DNA of 64,000 nucleotides from Dipteronia dyeriana (Eukaryota; Streptophyta; Magnoliopsida; Sapindales; Sapindaceae): NCBI GenBank assembly GCA_032871835.1, contig CM065299.1, positions 43,536,706 to 43,600,705 of the forward strand, written 5' to 3'. Below the pieces are notes generated by a model, which had not been told where the DNA came from, searched no databases, and saw only the letters and a list, made by a program, of their open reading frames with translations. Below, piece by piece: positions 25,313 to 35,941 of this stretch (its first letter is position 1; each line of letters opens with the position of its first letter). Both the position numbers and the translations under genes were made by a program.

Positions 25313-25575
25313 TGTTAGGATTATGCTAAATAGCAAGAGTGTAATAATGTTTTTGACAATCGTTTCATATTAATAAAGTGATTTTTAGTTTAACAAATCT
25401 TATAGCATTTATATTTTAATTATTATAATTGTCAAAAGTAAATAATCGTAAGGTCAAAAGACTATGATAAAAGAAGAATTGTTCATACATCTAGATATGT
25501 ATGAGATAGACATAATTCTTTAGTTATTCTTGAACAATAATCACAACTTAAGATAAAGGTTGGGCGCCTTCAATG
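25313..25575 (+). repeat. Truncated 5' LTR of G
   Basis: It matches the first 263 bp of family A LTRs up to aaaggttgggcgccttca. It then joins abruptly to mid-gag sequence. About 2.1 kb of LTR, the primer site, the leader and the gag start are missing. Confidence 0.85.
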
Positions 25576-25997
25576 CATGTGTAATGATGTCTCTAGAGGA
25601 GATGTTTGCTACGAGGTCTAGAACGACAAAGAGAGAGGCAATGACTGCCTTCATGAAACTTAGGGTGAAACCTAGACAGGCTGTGAAAGATCACATGATG
25701 AAAGTCATAGCACATCTCAACATTGTTGAACTGAATGATGTTGTGATAAATAGTGAGATGAAATTTGACATGATTGTCTATTCACTATTAGATTCCTTTG
25801 ATCAATTCAAGTTGGACTACACCTTGAATAATAAGAAATACACCTTGCAAGGCCTGTTGTAAGATGTTCAGAGCGCTAAGAAAATCATTTATGAAAGGCA
25901 AGGTACAAGAGATTCATACCGCTGGTAAAGTTGCTACTGTTAAGACCCCTAAAAAGGTCAAGAAACAATAGAATAAAAAGCAACTAGGACCTACTAA
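25576..25997 (+). pseudogene. gag fragment of G
   Basis: The frame from 25560 to 25862 encodes the C-terminal half of gag: SLEEMFATRSRTTKREAMTA, KLRVKPRQAVKDHMMKV and DSFDQFKLDYTLNN. This corresponds to A's 13840-14130. It ends with a TAA and frameshift near 25862, then the Lys-rich tail up to 25997. Element C is inserted there, between the two copies of gaagg. Confidence 0.85.
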
Positions 25998-26002
25998 GAA
26001 GG

Positions 26003-27216
26003 TGTAAGGACCTTGATTTTATTATTTGCTTATTTCATGACAAACCACACCACATTGGGGATGATTGTGTAATGGGTAGCTTAGGTCCTCATTGGCAAGC
26101 TTCCAAGCATCTCCATGACTTCAAGAGCAAAAGGTATATTCACTTGAATTTGCCTCTTGAAGAGTTTAGGTGCACACACACACCTCATGCATGCTTTGTT
26201 GATCTTGCATTTGTGTTGATATTGATTATATGTGTGCATCTCTTCACAATCACACTTGCACTTCATTTGTAGATTTAAGTGTGGTATTGTGTTGTGTTTA
26301 TGCTTGTACGATGGTGTGTTTGTTTTAGCACGTTGAGTGACCATATGAGAAGGTCTCATTCTTCTCTTGGTTTGGTTATATGGAGTAAGGTGTCTAGTTT
26401 CAAAAGTGTGTATTTCAATGATTTAATGTTTTTCAAAACTGACCTTTGTATGGTCTTGTGACCATATATTTTTATAAAATTATTCAGAATGAGTTTTGAA
26501 AATATATGTACAAACTAGACACCCATACCTTTCCAACGGTATATTATTCATAATATTTTATGACCGTTTGGATTGGTTTTGAAATCTCCAAAGTGACCAC
26601 AAAAACAGGGCATCTCTGTTGATGTCATTTTTTGACCTTTGGTAACTAAAATGACCATAAAGTTTTCTACAGACATCCAAATCATGGTTTGTAAATTGGA
26701 TTAGAAATTAGAGTTCAATACCTTTCCAACGGTATATTATACGAAAGGTTTAGATGTCGTTTAGTCATGTTTTGGGTCGCTCGAAGCTCGAGCTATTGTG
26801 CTGTCTGGTGTGTACCGCGGCCTAGACCGCTGTTGGTGCCATGCCTAGCCAGCGACCTAGGCTGCGGTAATGTCCAGCCGTGTCATGCTACGCAGACCAC
26901 GGTCTAGACACTTGCCTTCTTTATATATGTCATCTTCTTCTTCCTTTCCTTCTTAGAGCTCAAAGAACCCATCTTTAGAGTGAGAAAACCTCCATTAGAG
27001 AAAGAAAGCTTCAAGCTTTGCTATTTGACTCTCCAAACCCCAAACTCATATTCATCTTGCATTCAAGCATCATTCCAAGCATGAGTTTTCATTGATTGGT
27101 AAGTAGAACCACCATTGTTGTTCATTTATTGTTCTAGCTTACCAAGACATGTCATTTATTACTTAAATTAGCATTTCTTCATATTAATTGCACATTTATT
27201 GAAATTATGACATGTC
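26003..27216 (+). repeat. Truncated 5' LTR of C
   Basis: It aligns with the 3' LTR (28019-29295) up to gaaattatgacatgt and then diverges, so its last 900 bp or so are deleted. It also lacks about 75 bp present in the 3' LTR near 28910-28990. It contains the GC-rich motif group at 26814-26910 and a TATA sequence (tttatatat) at 26920-26928. Confidence 0.85.
26814..26928 (+). promoter_or_regulatory. GC-rich ACCGC/GCGGT motifs and TATA box in the C 5' LTR
   Basis: Motif cores occur at about 26814 (accgcggcc), 26824 (agaccgctg), 26862 (ctgcggtaa) and 26895 (agaccacggtctag). They are followed closely by the TATA sequence near 26920. The same arrangement recurs in the C 3' LTR (28826-29012), F and H. 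A promoter-proximal regulatory role is inferred. Confidence 0.5.
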
Positions 27217-28018
27217 CAGAAATTTCCAGAAAAATCCAGATAAATATCCGACAACTATCATACGGATAAATATCTAGAAAAATCAAAAAGGGTGCAATAG
27301 TCACTCATGTCTTGGTTTGCCTTTAATGATTGATATAGTTGCTTTATTTTTAAATTTTTTTAAACTATATCTTGTTTGCTTATGACAAAAGGGTACAAGT
27401 TGGTTTGAATTCTTTTGGAAACCCTTTTGATGTTTGTTTTGCCAAATACCATTTGTTTTGGATTTGAATGCAACATGTCTTGCTTGCAAAGCATCCTTGT
27501 CACACATTTTTCTTTAAATAAAACTCCTTGAATCTCTCTAAACTATTTAAGTTGCATAAAGTTTTTGTATATGATTATGCAATGTTCTTGAGCAAATAGC
27601 TCTCTTTGCTAAAGCAACCTGATAGGGGGAGCTCTTTTGCCTATCTCATGACAAAAAGGGGAGAAGTCTGGAGAAATATAGGGGGAGCATTGGTTATACT
27701 TTGGTGAGAAGTTTGAGAGAGAGTAACCCATTTAGGGTGAGCATTGCACATGCATTTGTTTATATTGCATTATTGAGTGTAATTGATTTTTATGTTTGTT
27801 CACCTCACTTGCACTTGTTCTTGGAAAATTCTTTCTTGCTATTGTGTGTAGTTATGATGTTCTACGAAGAGATTGAAGACCTTGAAGACTTAGATTCTTA
27901 GGTATCTCTTTTTGTAACGTAGAATGGACTCTCATGAACAATAGCTAGATTATTTTTTGTTTTGTGAGGATTTATTTTTGAGTGGTTGTTTTGTCATGAA
28001 GTAGCCAAAGGGGGTGAT
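27217..28018 (+). other. Internal non-coding remnant of C
   Basis: No coding sequence is recognised. Purine blocks occur near 27624 (gataggggga), 27655 and 27681 (atagggggagc). The terminal polypurine tract aaagggggtgat occurs at 28007-28018. The segment 27730-28010 resembles the D0 internal end (gaagattgaagaccttgaagac). The stretch 27217-27300, directly after the broken LTR, has no recognised match. Confidence 0.6.
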
Positions 28019-30201
28019 TGTAAAGACCTTGATTTTATGATTGGCTTATTTCATGACAAACCACACCACATTGGGATGATTGTGTAATGGGTAGCTTAGG
28101 TCCTCGTTGGCAAGCTTCCAAGCATCTCTGTGACTTCAAGAGCAAAAGGTATATTCACTTGACTTTGCCTCTTGAAGAGTTTAGGTGCACAAACACACCT
28201 CATGCATGCTTTGTTGATCTTGCATTTGTGTTGATATTGCTTATATGTGTGCATCTCTTCACAATCACACTTGCACTTCATTTTTAGATTTAAGTGCGGT
28301 ATTGTGTTGTGTTTGTGCTTGTACGATGGTGTGCTTGTTTTAGCATGTTGAGTGACCATATGAGAAGGTCTCATTCTTCTCTTGGTTTGGTTATATAGAG
28401 TAAGGTGTCTAGTTTCAAAAGTGTGTATTTCAATGATTTAATGTTTTTCAAAACTGATCTTTGCATGGTCTTGTGAAAATATCTTTTTATAAAATGATTC
28501 AAAATGAGTTTTGAAATTTTTTGTACAAACTAGATACCCATACCTTTTCAACGGTATATTATTCGTAATATTTTATGACCGTTTGGATTGGTTTTGAAAT
28601 CACCAAAGTGACCACAAAAATAGGGCATCTCCTTTTTTTGTTCGTTTCTGACCTTTGGTCACTAAAATGACCATAACTCTTTCTACAGACATCAAAATCA
28701 TGTTTTGTAAGTAGAAAGTAGACTTCCATACCTTTCCAACGGTATATTATATAAAAGGTTTGGATGTTGTTTGGTCATGTTTTGGGTGGCTCGAAGCTCA
28801 AGCTGTTGTGCTGTCTGGTGTGTACCTCGGCCTAGACCGCTGTTGGTGCCATGCCTAGCCAGCGACCAAGGCAGCGGTAATGTCCAGCCATTTCATTCTG
28901 CACAGACTGCGGTCTCGACACTTGCCTAGGCCACGGCACGTACAACGGTCGTGCGGGGCTTTGTCTCCCAAGTCCAAAACGATGCTACTTTGTGTAGGGC
29001 TTCTTTATATATGTTCTCTTCTTCTTCCTTGCCTTCTTAAAGCTCAAAGAACCCATCTTTAGAGTGAGAGAACGTCTATTAGAGAGAGAAAGCTTCAAGC
29101 TTTGCTATTTGACTCTCCAAACCCCATCTTCATATTGCATTCATGCATCATTCCAAACAAGAGTTTTCATTGATTGGTAAGTAGAACCACTATTGTTGTT
29201 CATTTATTGTTCTAGCTTACCAAGACATGTCATTTATTGCTTAAATTAGCATTTCTTCATATTAATTGCATATTTAGTGAAATTATGACATGTTTGGGGT
29301 TTGTATTGTGATAGCTTGCCTTATTAGGTCATTTATACCTAAATAGCTAATCCATGAATGTTCATGTATACATAATTGATGATTAGGTTGACTTTGTGTA
29401 TCTAGTCTAATTTATGAACATTTATGTGTATGCCTCATTGATTGCATTTCTTGATTGCAAAATTGCCCTTGATTATTTGTTGTGACAACTTGTGTTGGTT
29501 GGACTTTTATTGACAATTAGGTTGTTAGATTTTATCTACGCATCTAATTGAGTCCTTGGTATTGGCATGTAGGCATTGTTTGATAACTAGGATGTTTAAT
29601 TGCATTATCTACATCTAGTTAATCATTTTGTGTTTGGTCTTACACATAATTGCATTTGAGCATAGTGTCATATATACACTTAGACAATATACTCTTCATT
29701 GAGTCAAAGTCTTGTGGCTTCGGTGTGAAGTTGCACAAGCAAGAAAAGCCTTGCAACCAAGGGTAGGTTGGCAAGCAATTGGTCGGGTATCCACTGTAAA
29801 AGGCCCGAGGGGTAGAGTAGGAGGTTCTCACGTCAAGTGTAGTGGATCAGGGGATATCACTTGGGATTGAACCAAGAATGGTGAGTGGCGGTGTCCATAG
29901 CCTGAGGTTGTCGAGAGTGAGAGTCTGAATATCACTTGAGGGTGTAACCTTTTATTCATATAGTGGATTTCTGTGACCGAGTGTGGCACACTTAACAGCC
30001 CGTGGTATTTCCCATTTGGAGGGTTCCATGTATACATATTGTGTTATTTATATTTCCGCACTTTACACTTGATGTTGTATATTTGTTTTATTGGGTGAAT
30101 TTTAAATATTGACTAATCAAGAATAATTTGCAATGACTTGATTAAAACCTATTCAGCCCCTCTCTAGGTTTATAGACACACACGTTTTTAGGGCACTTTC
30201 A
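28019..30201 (+). repeat. 3' LTR of C (full length)
   Basis: It starts tgtaaagacc after the polypurine tract and ends gggcactttca, 2183 bp. TATA lies at 29004-29012 with the GC-rich motifs just upstream (28826-28960). The segment near 29990-30030 has the cccgtgg...tttggagggtt block shared with the D and H families. F (30516-32711) is an inverted copy of this LTR. Confidence 0.92.
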
Positions 30202-30206
30202 GAAGG

Positions 30207-30515
30207 AGACATAGAAAGTAACCAAAATCGAAGGGAAGTGTTTCCTTTGTGGTGAAGGGGACATTGGAAAAGAAATTGCCCAAAATCTCAGGACAAGAAG
30301 AAAGAAGGTAATATTAATTATCTTGAAATATGTTTTTTGGCGAATTCTATGGATTCTTTGATCATAGACTCTGGAGCCACTAACCATGTTTGTTCTTCCT
30401 TAAAGGGGTTACAGGATAGGAGAAGGCTTAATGAGAATGAATTCAACTTTCGTTTAGGCAATGGTGCGTTGGTGTCTGCTAGTTCAGTGGGAGATATTAG
30501 AAATAGTTTAGATTC
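30207..30515 (+). pseudogene. Protease region of G with intact DSGA motif
   Basis: This continues G after C. A degenerate zinc knuckle (KCFLCGEGDIGKEI) is followed by protease from about 30337: IIDSGATNHVCSSLKG keeps the catalytic Asp-Ser-Gly-Ala that A has lost. The frame runs through LGNGALVSASSVGDIRNSLDS until solo LTR F interrupts it at 30516. It resumes at 32717. Confidence 0.88.
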
Positions 30516-32711
30516 TGAAAGTTCCCTAAAAATGTGTGACTATAACCTAGAGAGGGGGGGGGGGGTGAATAGGTTTTAATCAAGTCAATTACCAATTTTT
30601 TCTTGATTGGTCAATATTCAAAATTCAAAAAATAAACAAACAACATCAAGTGTAAAGTGCGGAAATATAAATAACACAGGATGCATATGTGGAATCCCTC
30701 CAAATGGGAAAAACCACGGGCTGTTAAGTGCACCATACTCGGTCACAGAAATCCACTATATGAATAAAAGGTTACACCCTCAAGTGATACTCGGACTCTC
30801 ACTCTCGACAACCTCAGGCTATGGACACCGCCACTCACCACTCCTGGTTCAATCCCTAGTGATATCCTCTGATCCACTACTCTTGGTGTGATCACCTCCT
30901 ACTCTACCCCTCGGGCCTTTTACAGTGGATACCCGACCAATTGCTTGCCAAACTACCCTTGGTTGCAAGGCTTCTCTTTCTTGTGCAATTTCACACCGAA
31001 GCCACAAGAATTTGACTCAATGAAGAGTATATGATCTAAGTGTATATATGACACTATGCTCAAATGCAATTATGTGTAAGACCAAACACAACATGCTTAA
31101 CTAGATGTAGATAATGCAATTAAACATCCTAGTTATCAAACAATGCCTACATGCCCATACCAAGGACTCAATTAGATGTGTAGATAAAATCTAAGAACCT
31201 AATTGTCAATAAAAGTCCAACCAACACAGGTTGTCACAACAAATAATCAAGGGCAATTTTGCAATCAAGAAATGCAATCAATGAGGCATACACATAAATG
31301 TTCATAAACTAGTCTAGATGCACAAAGTCAACCTAATCATCAATTATGTATACATGAACATTCATGGATTAGCTATTTAGACATAAATGACCTAATAATG
31401 CAAGCTATCACAATATAAACCCAAACATGTCATAATTTTAATAAATATGCAATTAATATGAAGAAATGCTAATTTAAGCAATAAATGACATGTCTTGGTA
31501 GGCTAGAACAATAATGAACAACAATGGTGGTTCTACTTACCAATCAATGAAAACTCACGCTTGGAATGATGCTTGAATGCAAGATGAAGATGAGTTTGGG
31601 GTTTGGAGAGTCAAATAACAAAGCTTGAAGCTTTCTCTCTCTAATCGAGGTTCTCTCACTCTAAAGATGAGTTCTAAGAAGGCAAGGAAGAAGAAGAGAA
31701 CATATATAAAGAAGCCATACACAAAACGGCATCGTTTTGGACTTGCGAGACAAAGTTCCGCACGACCGCTATGCATGCCATGGCCTAAGCAAGTGTCCAG
31801 ATCGTGGTATGCACAGTAAGGCATGGCTGGATATTACCATTGCCTAGGTCGCTGCCTAGGCCTGGCACCAACAGCGGTCTAAGCCGCGGTACACGCCAGA
31901 CAACACAACATCTCGAGTTTCGAGCGACACGAAACATGATCAAACGACATCCAAAACTTTCGTATAATATACTGTTGGAAAGGTATGGAAGTATAATTTC
32001 TATTCCAATTTACAAAACATAATTTGGATGTCTGTAGAAAATGTTATGGTCATTTTAGTGATCAAAGGTCAGAAACAGACAACAACAAAGATGCCCTGTT
32101 TTTGTGGTCACTTTGGAGATTTCAAAACAAATCCAAACGGTCATAAAATATTACGAATAATATACTGTTAGAAAGGCATGGGTGTCTAGTTTGTAAAAAA
32201 GTTTCAAAACTCATTTTGAATCATTTTATCAAAAGATATGGTCACAAGACCTTACAAAAGTCAGTTTTTAAAAACATTAAATCATTGAAATACACTATTT
32301 TGAAACTAGACACCTTACTCCATATAACCAAACCAAGAGAAGAATGAGACCTTCTCATATGGTCACTCAATGCGCTAAAACAAGCACACCATCGTGCAAG
32401 CGCAAACACAACACAATACCATACTTAAATCTACAAATGAAGTGCAAGTGTGATTGTGAAGAGATGCACACATATTAACAATATCAACGCAAATGCAAGA
32501 TCAACAAAGCATGCATGAGGTGTGTGTGTGTACCTAAACTCTTCAAGAGGAAAAATCAAGTGAATATACCTTTTGCTCTTGAAGTTATAGAGATGCTTGG
32601 AAGCTTGCTAATGAGGACCTAAGCTACCCATTACACAATCATCCCCAATGTGGTGCCAATGTGGTCTGGTTTGTCATGAAATAAGCCAATCTTAAAATCA
32701 AGGTCCTTACA
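30516..32711 (-). mobile_element. Solo LTR F (family C), inverted, nested in G
   Basis: The 2196-bp insert reads tgaaagttcc at its left end and tccttaca at its right end, so on the minus strand it begins tgtaagg and ends ctttca. It is flanked by the perfect duplication gattc (30511-30515 and 32712-32716). It is a full-length inverted copy of C's 3' LTR with no internal region, so it is a solo LTR. It contains a run of 12 G at 30554-30565, GC-rich motifs at about 31755-31895 and a minus-strand TATA at 31702-31710. Confidence 0.95.
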
Positions 32712-32716
32712 GATTC

Positions 32717-34115
32717 TTATAGGCATCTAGATTTAATAGACGTTTATTATGTACCCCAATTCAAGAGGAATTTAATTTCAGTTTCTTGTTTAAATAAATT
32801 TGGTTATTAGGTTACTTTTAATAAAGCATTTATTTTTAGTAAGGATGACAAAATTATTTGCAAAGATACATTGGAAGACGGTTTATTCTACTTGCATAGA
32901 AATATCTTTCACTTGTTAGACACGGAATCAACGGAACCTAATCATAAAAGAGAAAAATTATCAAAAGATGAAACCTACCTACTGCATTTGTGCCTAGGTC
33001 ATATTAACCTTAGTATTATTAAAAGATTTGTTAGTGACGGACCTCTAAGTGAATTAAAGGTTGATGATCAACCAACTTGTGAATCTTGTTTGGAAGGTAA
33101 AATGACCATAAGGTTGTTCATGACCAAAGGCATAAGAGCCACCGAATATTTAGGATTGATACACACTGATGTGTGTGGTCCTATGAGCATTCAAGCTAGA
33201 GGTGAAAATGTGGAAATTAGTACTTCATCAATTTCACGGATGATTACTCAAGATTTGGATATGTGTATCTCATTGTAAATAAGTCGGATGCTTTTGGCAT
33301 GTACAAAGCATTTAAAGCTGAAGTGGAAAATCAACTTAAGAAACACATAAAAATCTTGAGGTCTTATCATGGTAAAGAATATCTATTTGGTGAGTTTCAA
33401 CAATATCTTATTGAAAATGGGATAATTTATCAATTTTCTGTACCAGGTACACCTCAACAAAATGGGGTGGTAGAAAGGAGAAATATAACTCTTTTGGACA
33501 TGGTTAGGTCTATGTTGAGTTATTCAACTCTTCATAATTCTTTTTTGGGATATGCTTTACAAACTGCCATGTACATTCTAAACAATGTACCATCTAAGTC
33601 TAGTTTACAACACTTAAGGATATGGACCGAGCAAAAGCCTAGTTTACAACACTTAAGGATATTTGGATGTCCTACGCACTTGTTGAAAGGAAAGATAGAA
33701 AAGATGGAGTCACATGAGTTATGGACCGAGCAAAAGCCTAGTTTACAACACTTAAGGATATTTGGATGTCCTGCGCACTTGTTGAAAGGAAAGATAGAAA
33801 AGATGGAGTCACGTTCAGAAACATGCATATTTGTAGGGTATCCAAAAGAAACAAAATGATATTATTTCTATAGTCCTTCTGATCTTAAAGTACTTATTTC
33901 GATAAAAGCTAAATTTCTGGAAGAGGATGAATAATTTTGTGCCTAAAAGTAGAATTGTCTTGAATGAGCTTTCAGGAGACACAATTCCACAAGAGGTTTC
34001 ACAACCAAGCCCAATTGTAAGTTCCGTACCAACACAAGATCAACAATCTACCAAACCTCGTTGTAGTGGGAGGATAAGTAGACAAGCTGAGAGATACATC
34101 GGTCTAGGAGAATTC
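32717..34115 (+). pseudogene. Integrase region of G with catalytic Glu kept
   Basis: This follows F. It holds the protease tail (YVPQFKRNLISVSCLN) and pre-integrase (LCLGHINLSIIKR, CESCLEGK) in the frame 32871-33278. A frameshift near 33245 follows. The integrase core lies in 33263-33859: Asp in IHTDVCGPM, a changed second motif (LRSYHGKEY, where B has LRSDRGGEY, so the second Asp is lost), and Glu kept in VVERRN. An in-frame partial triplication lies at 33602-33800. After a stop near 33858, the tail continues (NNFVPKSRIVLNELSGD) to 34115, where it fuses to LTR sequence. The RT and RNase H of G are missing. Confidence 0.87.
33602..33830 (+). repeat. In-frame tandem duplication in the G integrase tail
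   Basis: The segment beginning agtttacaacacttaagg starts at 33602, 33641 and 33740. The spacings are 39 and 99 bases, both multiples of three. The second and third copies extend through the CP(T/A)HLLKGKIEKMES stretch. The frame stays open across all three copies, and the duplications are absent from A, B and K. Confidence 0.9.
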
Positions 34116-34581
34116 GTCTAATTCATTGTATGAATAATTCGGCCAAGCATAGAGAAAAGAGGGAACGTTTTTGTTTTCGATAGTACACTAGTATCATTTG
34201 CATCAAAAGGGTTTTGTGTACAACACTAAATCAAGGTTCACGTGAATTTCAATCAAGTAGATTAATAACTCACAAGTAACCGAATGTTCTTGGATTTTCT
34301 CTTGGAGGATTATTGTGCCTAACAAAGAAAAGTTTTTGTTTGTTTCCATCATCAGGTATATACAATTTAAAGAAATGGAGCCCACACTCTTAGGTGATTC
34401 ACGTTCATGATTGGATTGGAAGATCTTACGGATTTAATTCGATGCTAGTTCAGTCATCGAGAGAAAATGGTACGATACATTTAATATACATCAATTAATC
34501 TAGGGTTAAGGTTCTTTCTATTAAAAGAGAAAAAAAATTCAAACCCTAATTTCACGCTTCTGTTTTGTGATTTTCCCAACA
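34116..34581 (+). repeat. Truncated 3' LTR of G
   Basis: It holds the last 466 bp or so of a family A LTR, from attcattgtatgaataattcgg to ttcccaaca, best matched by K's 3' LTR (55488-55962). It is fused directly to the integrase tail, so RT, RNase H, the polypurine tract and about 2 kb of LTR were removed in one event or several. Confidence 0.85.
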
Positions 34582-34586
34582 AGCCA

Positions 34587-34636
34587 AACAATTTAATATG
34601 AAGGACTTAGGAGAAGCAAGTTATATTCTTGGCATC
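34587..34636 (+). pseudogene. Short RT segment of A between G and H
   Basis: These 50 bases encode the stretch after the YVDD region (NMKDLGEASYILGI-like) and match K at about 54618-54662. They show that A's RT continued here before H was inserted at 34637. Confidence 0.8.
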
Positions 34637-35936
34637 TGAAAGTTCACTAATAACGTGTGTGTCTATAACCTAGAGGGGGGAGGGGTGAATAGGTTTTAAT
34701 TCGATAAATTACTTATTTTACGAATTAGTCAATGTTATCAAATTTACCCCATTCTACTAAGTGTTCAATTAAAAGACAACAAACATAAAACTATAAAAAC
34801 ACGCAATGTATACGTGGAAACCCTCCAAATGGGAAAAAACCACGAGCTGTTTAGAGTGCCACCCTTGATCCTCAAAATCCACTGTTGAGTAAAAGTTTAC
34901 AACCTAGGTTGACCTCCCGTCTAACCTTCCAGTTACTAACCCTTTCACTCTACCCAACGGATCTTAATAGTGATTTTGGATCACTATCCTTGTGCACTAA
35001 CCACTTAGCCACAAGCTAAACCAACAACGAAGAGATAATGGCAACCTAAGTGAATATGGAAGAATATTCTGCAATAAAGACTAAAACCCTAGGAATACAT
35101 GTCTTAGTAATGAAACCATAAAGTTTAGAGCATGTAAAGAATACCTAGTTATGAACACACAAGAAACTCATGTTGAAAGATGCTTGATGATTTGGATTTT
35201 AAGGATGGTTGAGTAAAGATGGCTTCTTGGAGCTTCTCTCACTAAAGAACTATATCTATCTCTTAAAAAAAGGTTAGAAAGCTCTAAAAATGAGTTGGGA
35301 AGAAGATGGTATATTTATATGAAGTCTAAAGTGAAACTGCGTCATTTTGGGCGAAAGGCAACAAAGACCCGTCATTACCGCTGGTTGTACTGCGGTCCAG
35401 GTAAGTGTCCAGACCGCAACACAGAGAGCGGTGTATCACCTGGACAATGCTGCTTTATAGGCCGCTGTGCATGCAGTGTGCACAAACTGCGGTCTAGATA
35501 GCATGCATCGTCTGTGAAACTCCACTTGGGAGACCGCGACATATGCAACAAGCACAGACCGCGGTAGACACAACGTGCATCCTCTGGTAAAAACCGATGT
35601 GCAGGCCGCGGTGAGGGTACTGCACAGAGAGCGGTCTTGACCACGGTATAGAGGAAAAAATCCTCTTTTTAAAGCACAAACATACAATCAACACTCAAAT
35701 AAAATTAAGACACACAAGGCACACAAAATGGCAGATAAGCATGCAAGCAAGATAATTAAAAGAAAAATGCATGAGTGTGTGTGTGCACTAGTACCTCTTC
35801 AATAAAAGTTAAGCAGGTGATTTTACCTTTGATGCTTGAGCTTGGTTGAACAATAAAGCCCTAAACTACCCTTACATATAGATCCCCAAATGTGGTTGTC
35901 AACGGAAAAAGCCAATCAAACACCGAGGAACTTACA
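34637..35936 (-). mobile_element. Solo LTR H, C-related, inverted, nested in A
   Basis: The insert is 1300 bp. On the minus strand it begins tgtaagttcctc and ends gaactttca. It is flanked by gcatc (34632-34636) and gtatc (35937-35941), one mismatch. Its ends, the ctataacctagaggg segment and the ccctccaaatgggaaa block match family C, but the body differs, so it is a related, shorter LTR family. Removing it restores A's RT context as judged against K at 54650. Confidence 0.88.
35311..35652 (-). promoter_or_regulatory. Cluster of ACCGC/GCGGT motifs upstream of a TATA box in H
   Basis: Between 35376 and 35652 about eleven copies of an ACCGC or GCGGT core occur in both orientations, e.g. ctgcggtccag, cagaccgcggtag, gaccgcgac. 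On the minus strand the cluster lies just upstream of atataaatat at 35311-35320. The cluster is strongly GC-rich within an AT-rich LTR. C and F have a smaller version of the same arrangement. A promoter role is inferred from position and repetition. Confidence 0.55.
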
Positions 35937-35941
35937 GTATC

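Larger units (their letters stand above)
26003..30201 (+). mobile_element. Non-autonomous SIRE-like LTR element C, nested in G
   Basis: C is 4199 bp, starts tgtaaggacc, ends gcactttca, and is flanked by the perfect duplication gaagg (25998-26002 and 30202-30206). It has a truncated 5' LTR, about 800 bp of non-coding internal sequence rich in purine blocks, and a full 3' LTR. It carries no gag-pol, so it depended on proteins from elsewhere or has lost them. LTR ends and internal purine tracts resemble family D, pointing to the SIRE/Maximus branch (inference). Confidence 0.92.
25313..34581 (+). mobile_element. Family A copia element G, nested in the RT of A
   Basis: G starts tgttaggattatgct and ends ttcccaaca. 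It is flanked by agcaa (25308-25312) and agcca (34582-34586), a 5-bp duplication with one change. Both LTRs are heavily truncated: only about the first 263 bp of the 5' LTR and about the last 466 bp of the 3' LTR remain. The 5' end runs straight into mid-gag and the 3' end comes straight from the integrase tail. C and F are inserted in it. The outer termini and duplication survive despite large deletions inside. Confidence 0.9.

Noticed and set aside
26081..26359. 92-codon minus-strand frame repeated at 28096-28374
   Set aside because: It is conserved only because both are LTRs of C. There is no coding context.
35375..35694. Three overlapping Cys/Arg-rich frames in H
   Set aside because: They arise from the GC-rich motif cluster in two frames of the same DNA and have no start context or family match.
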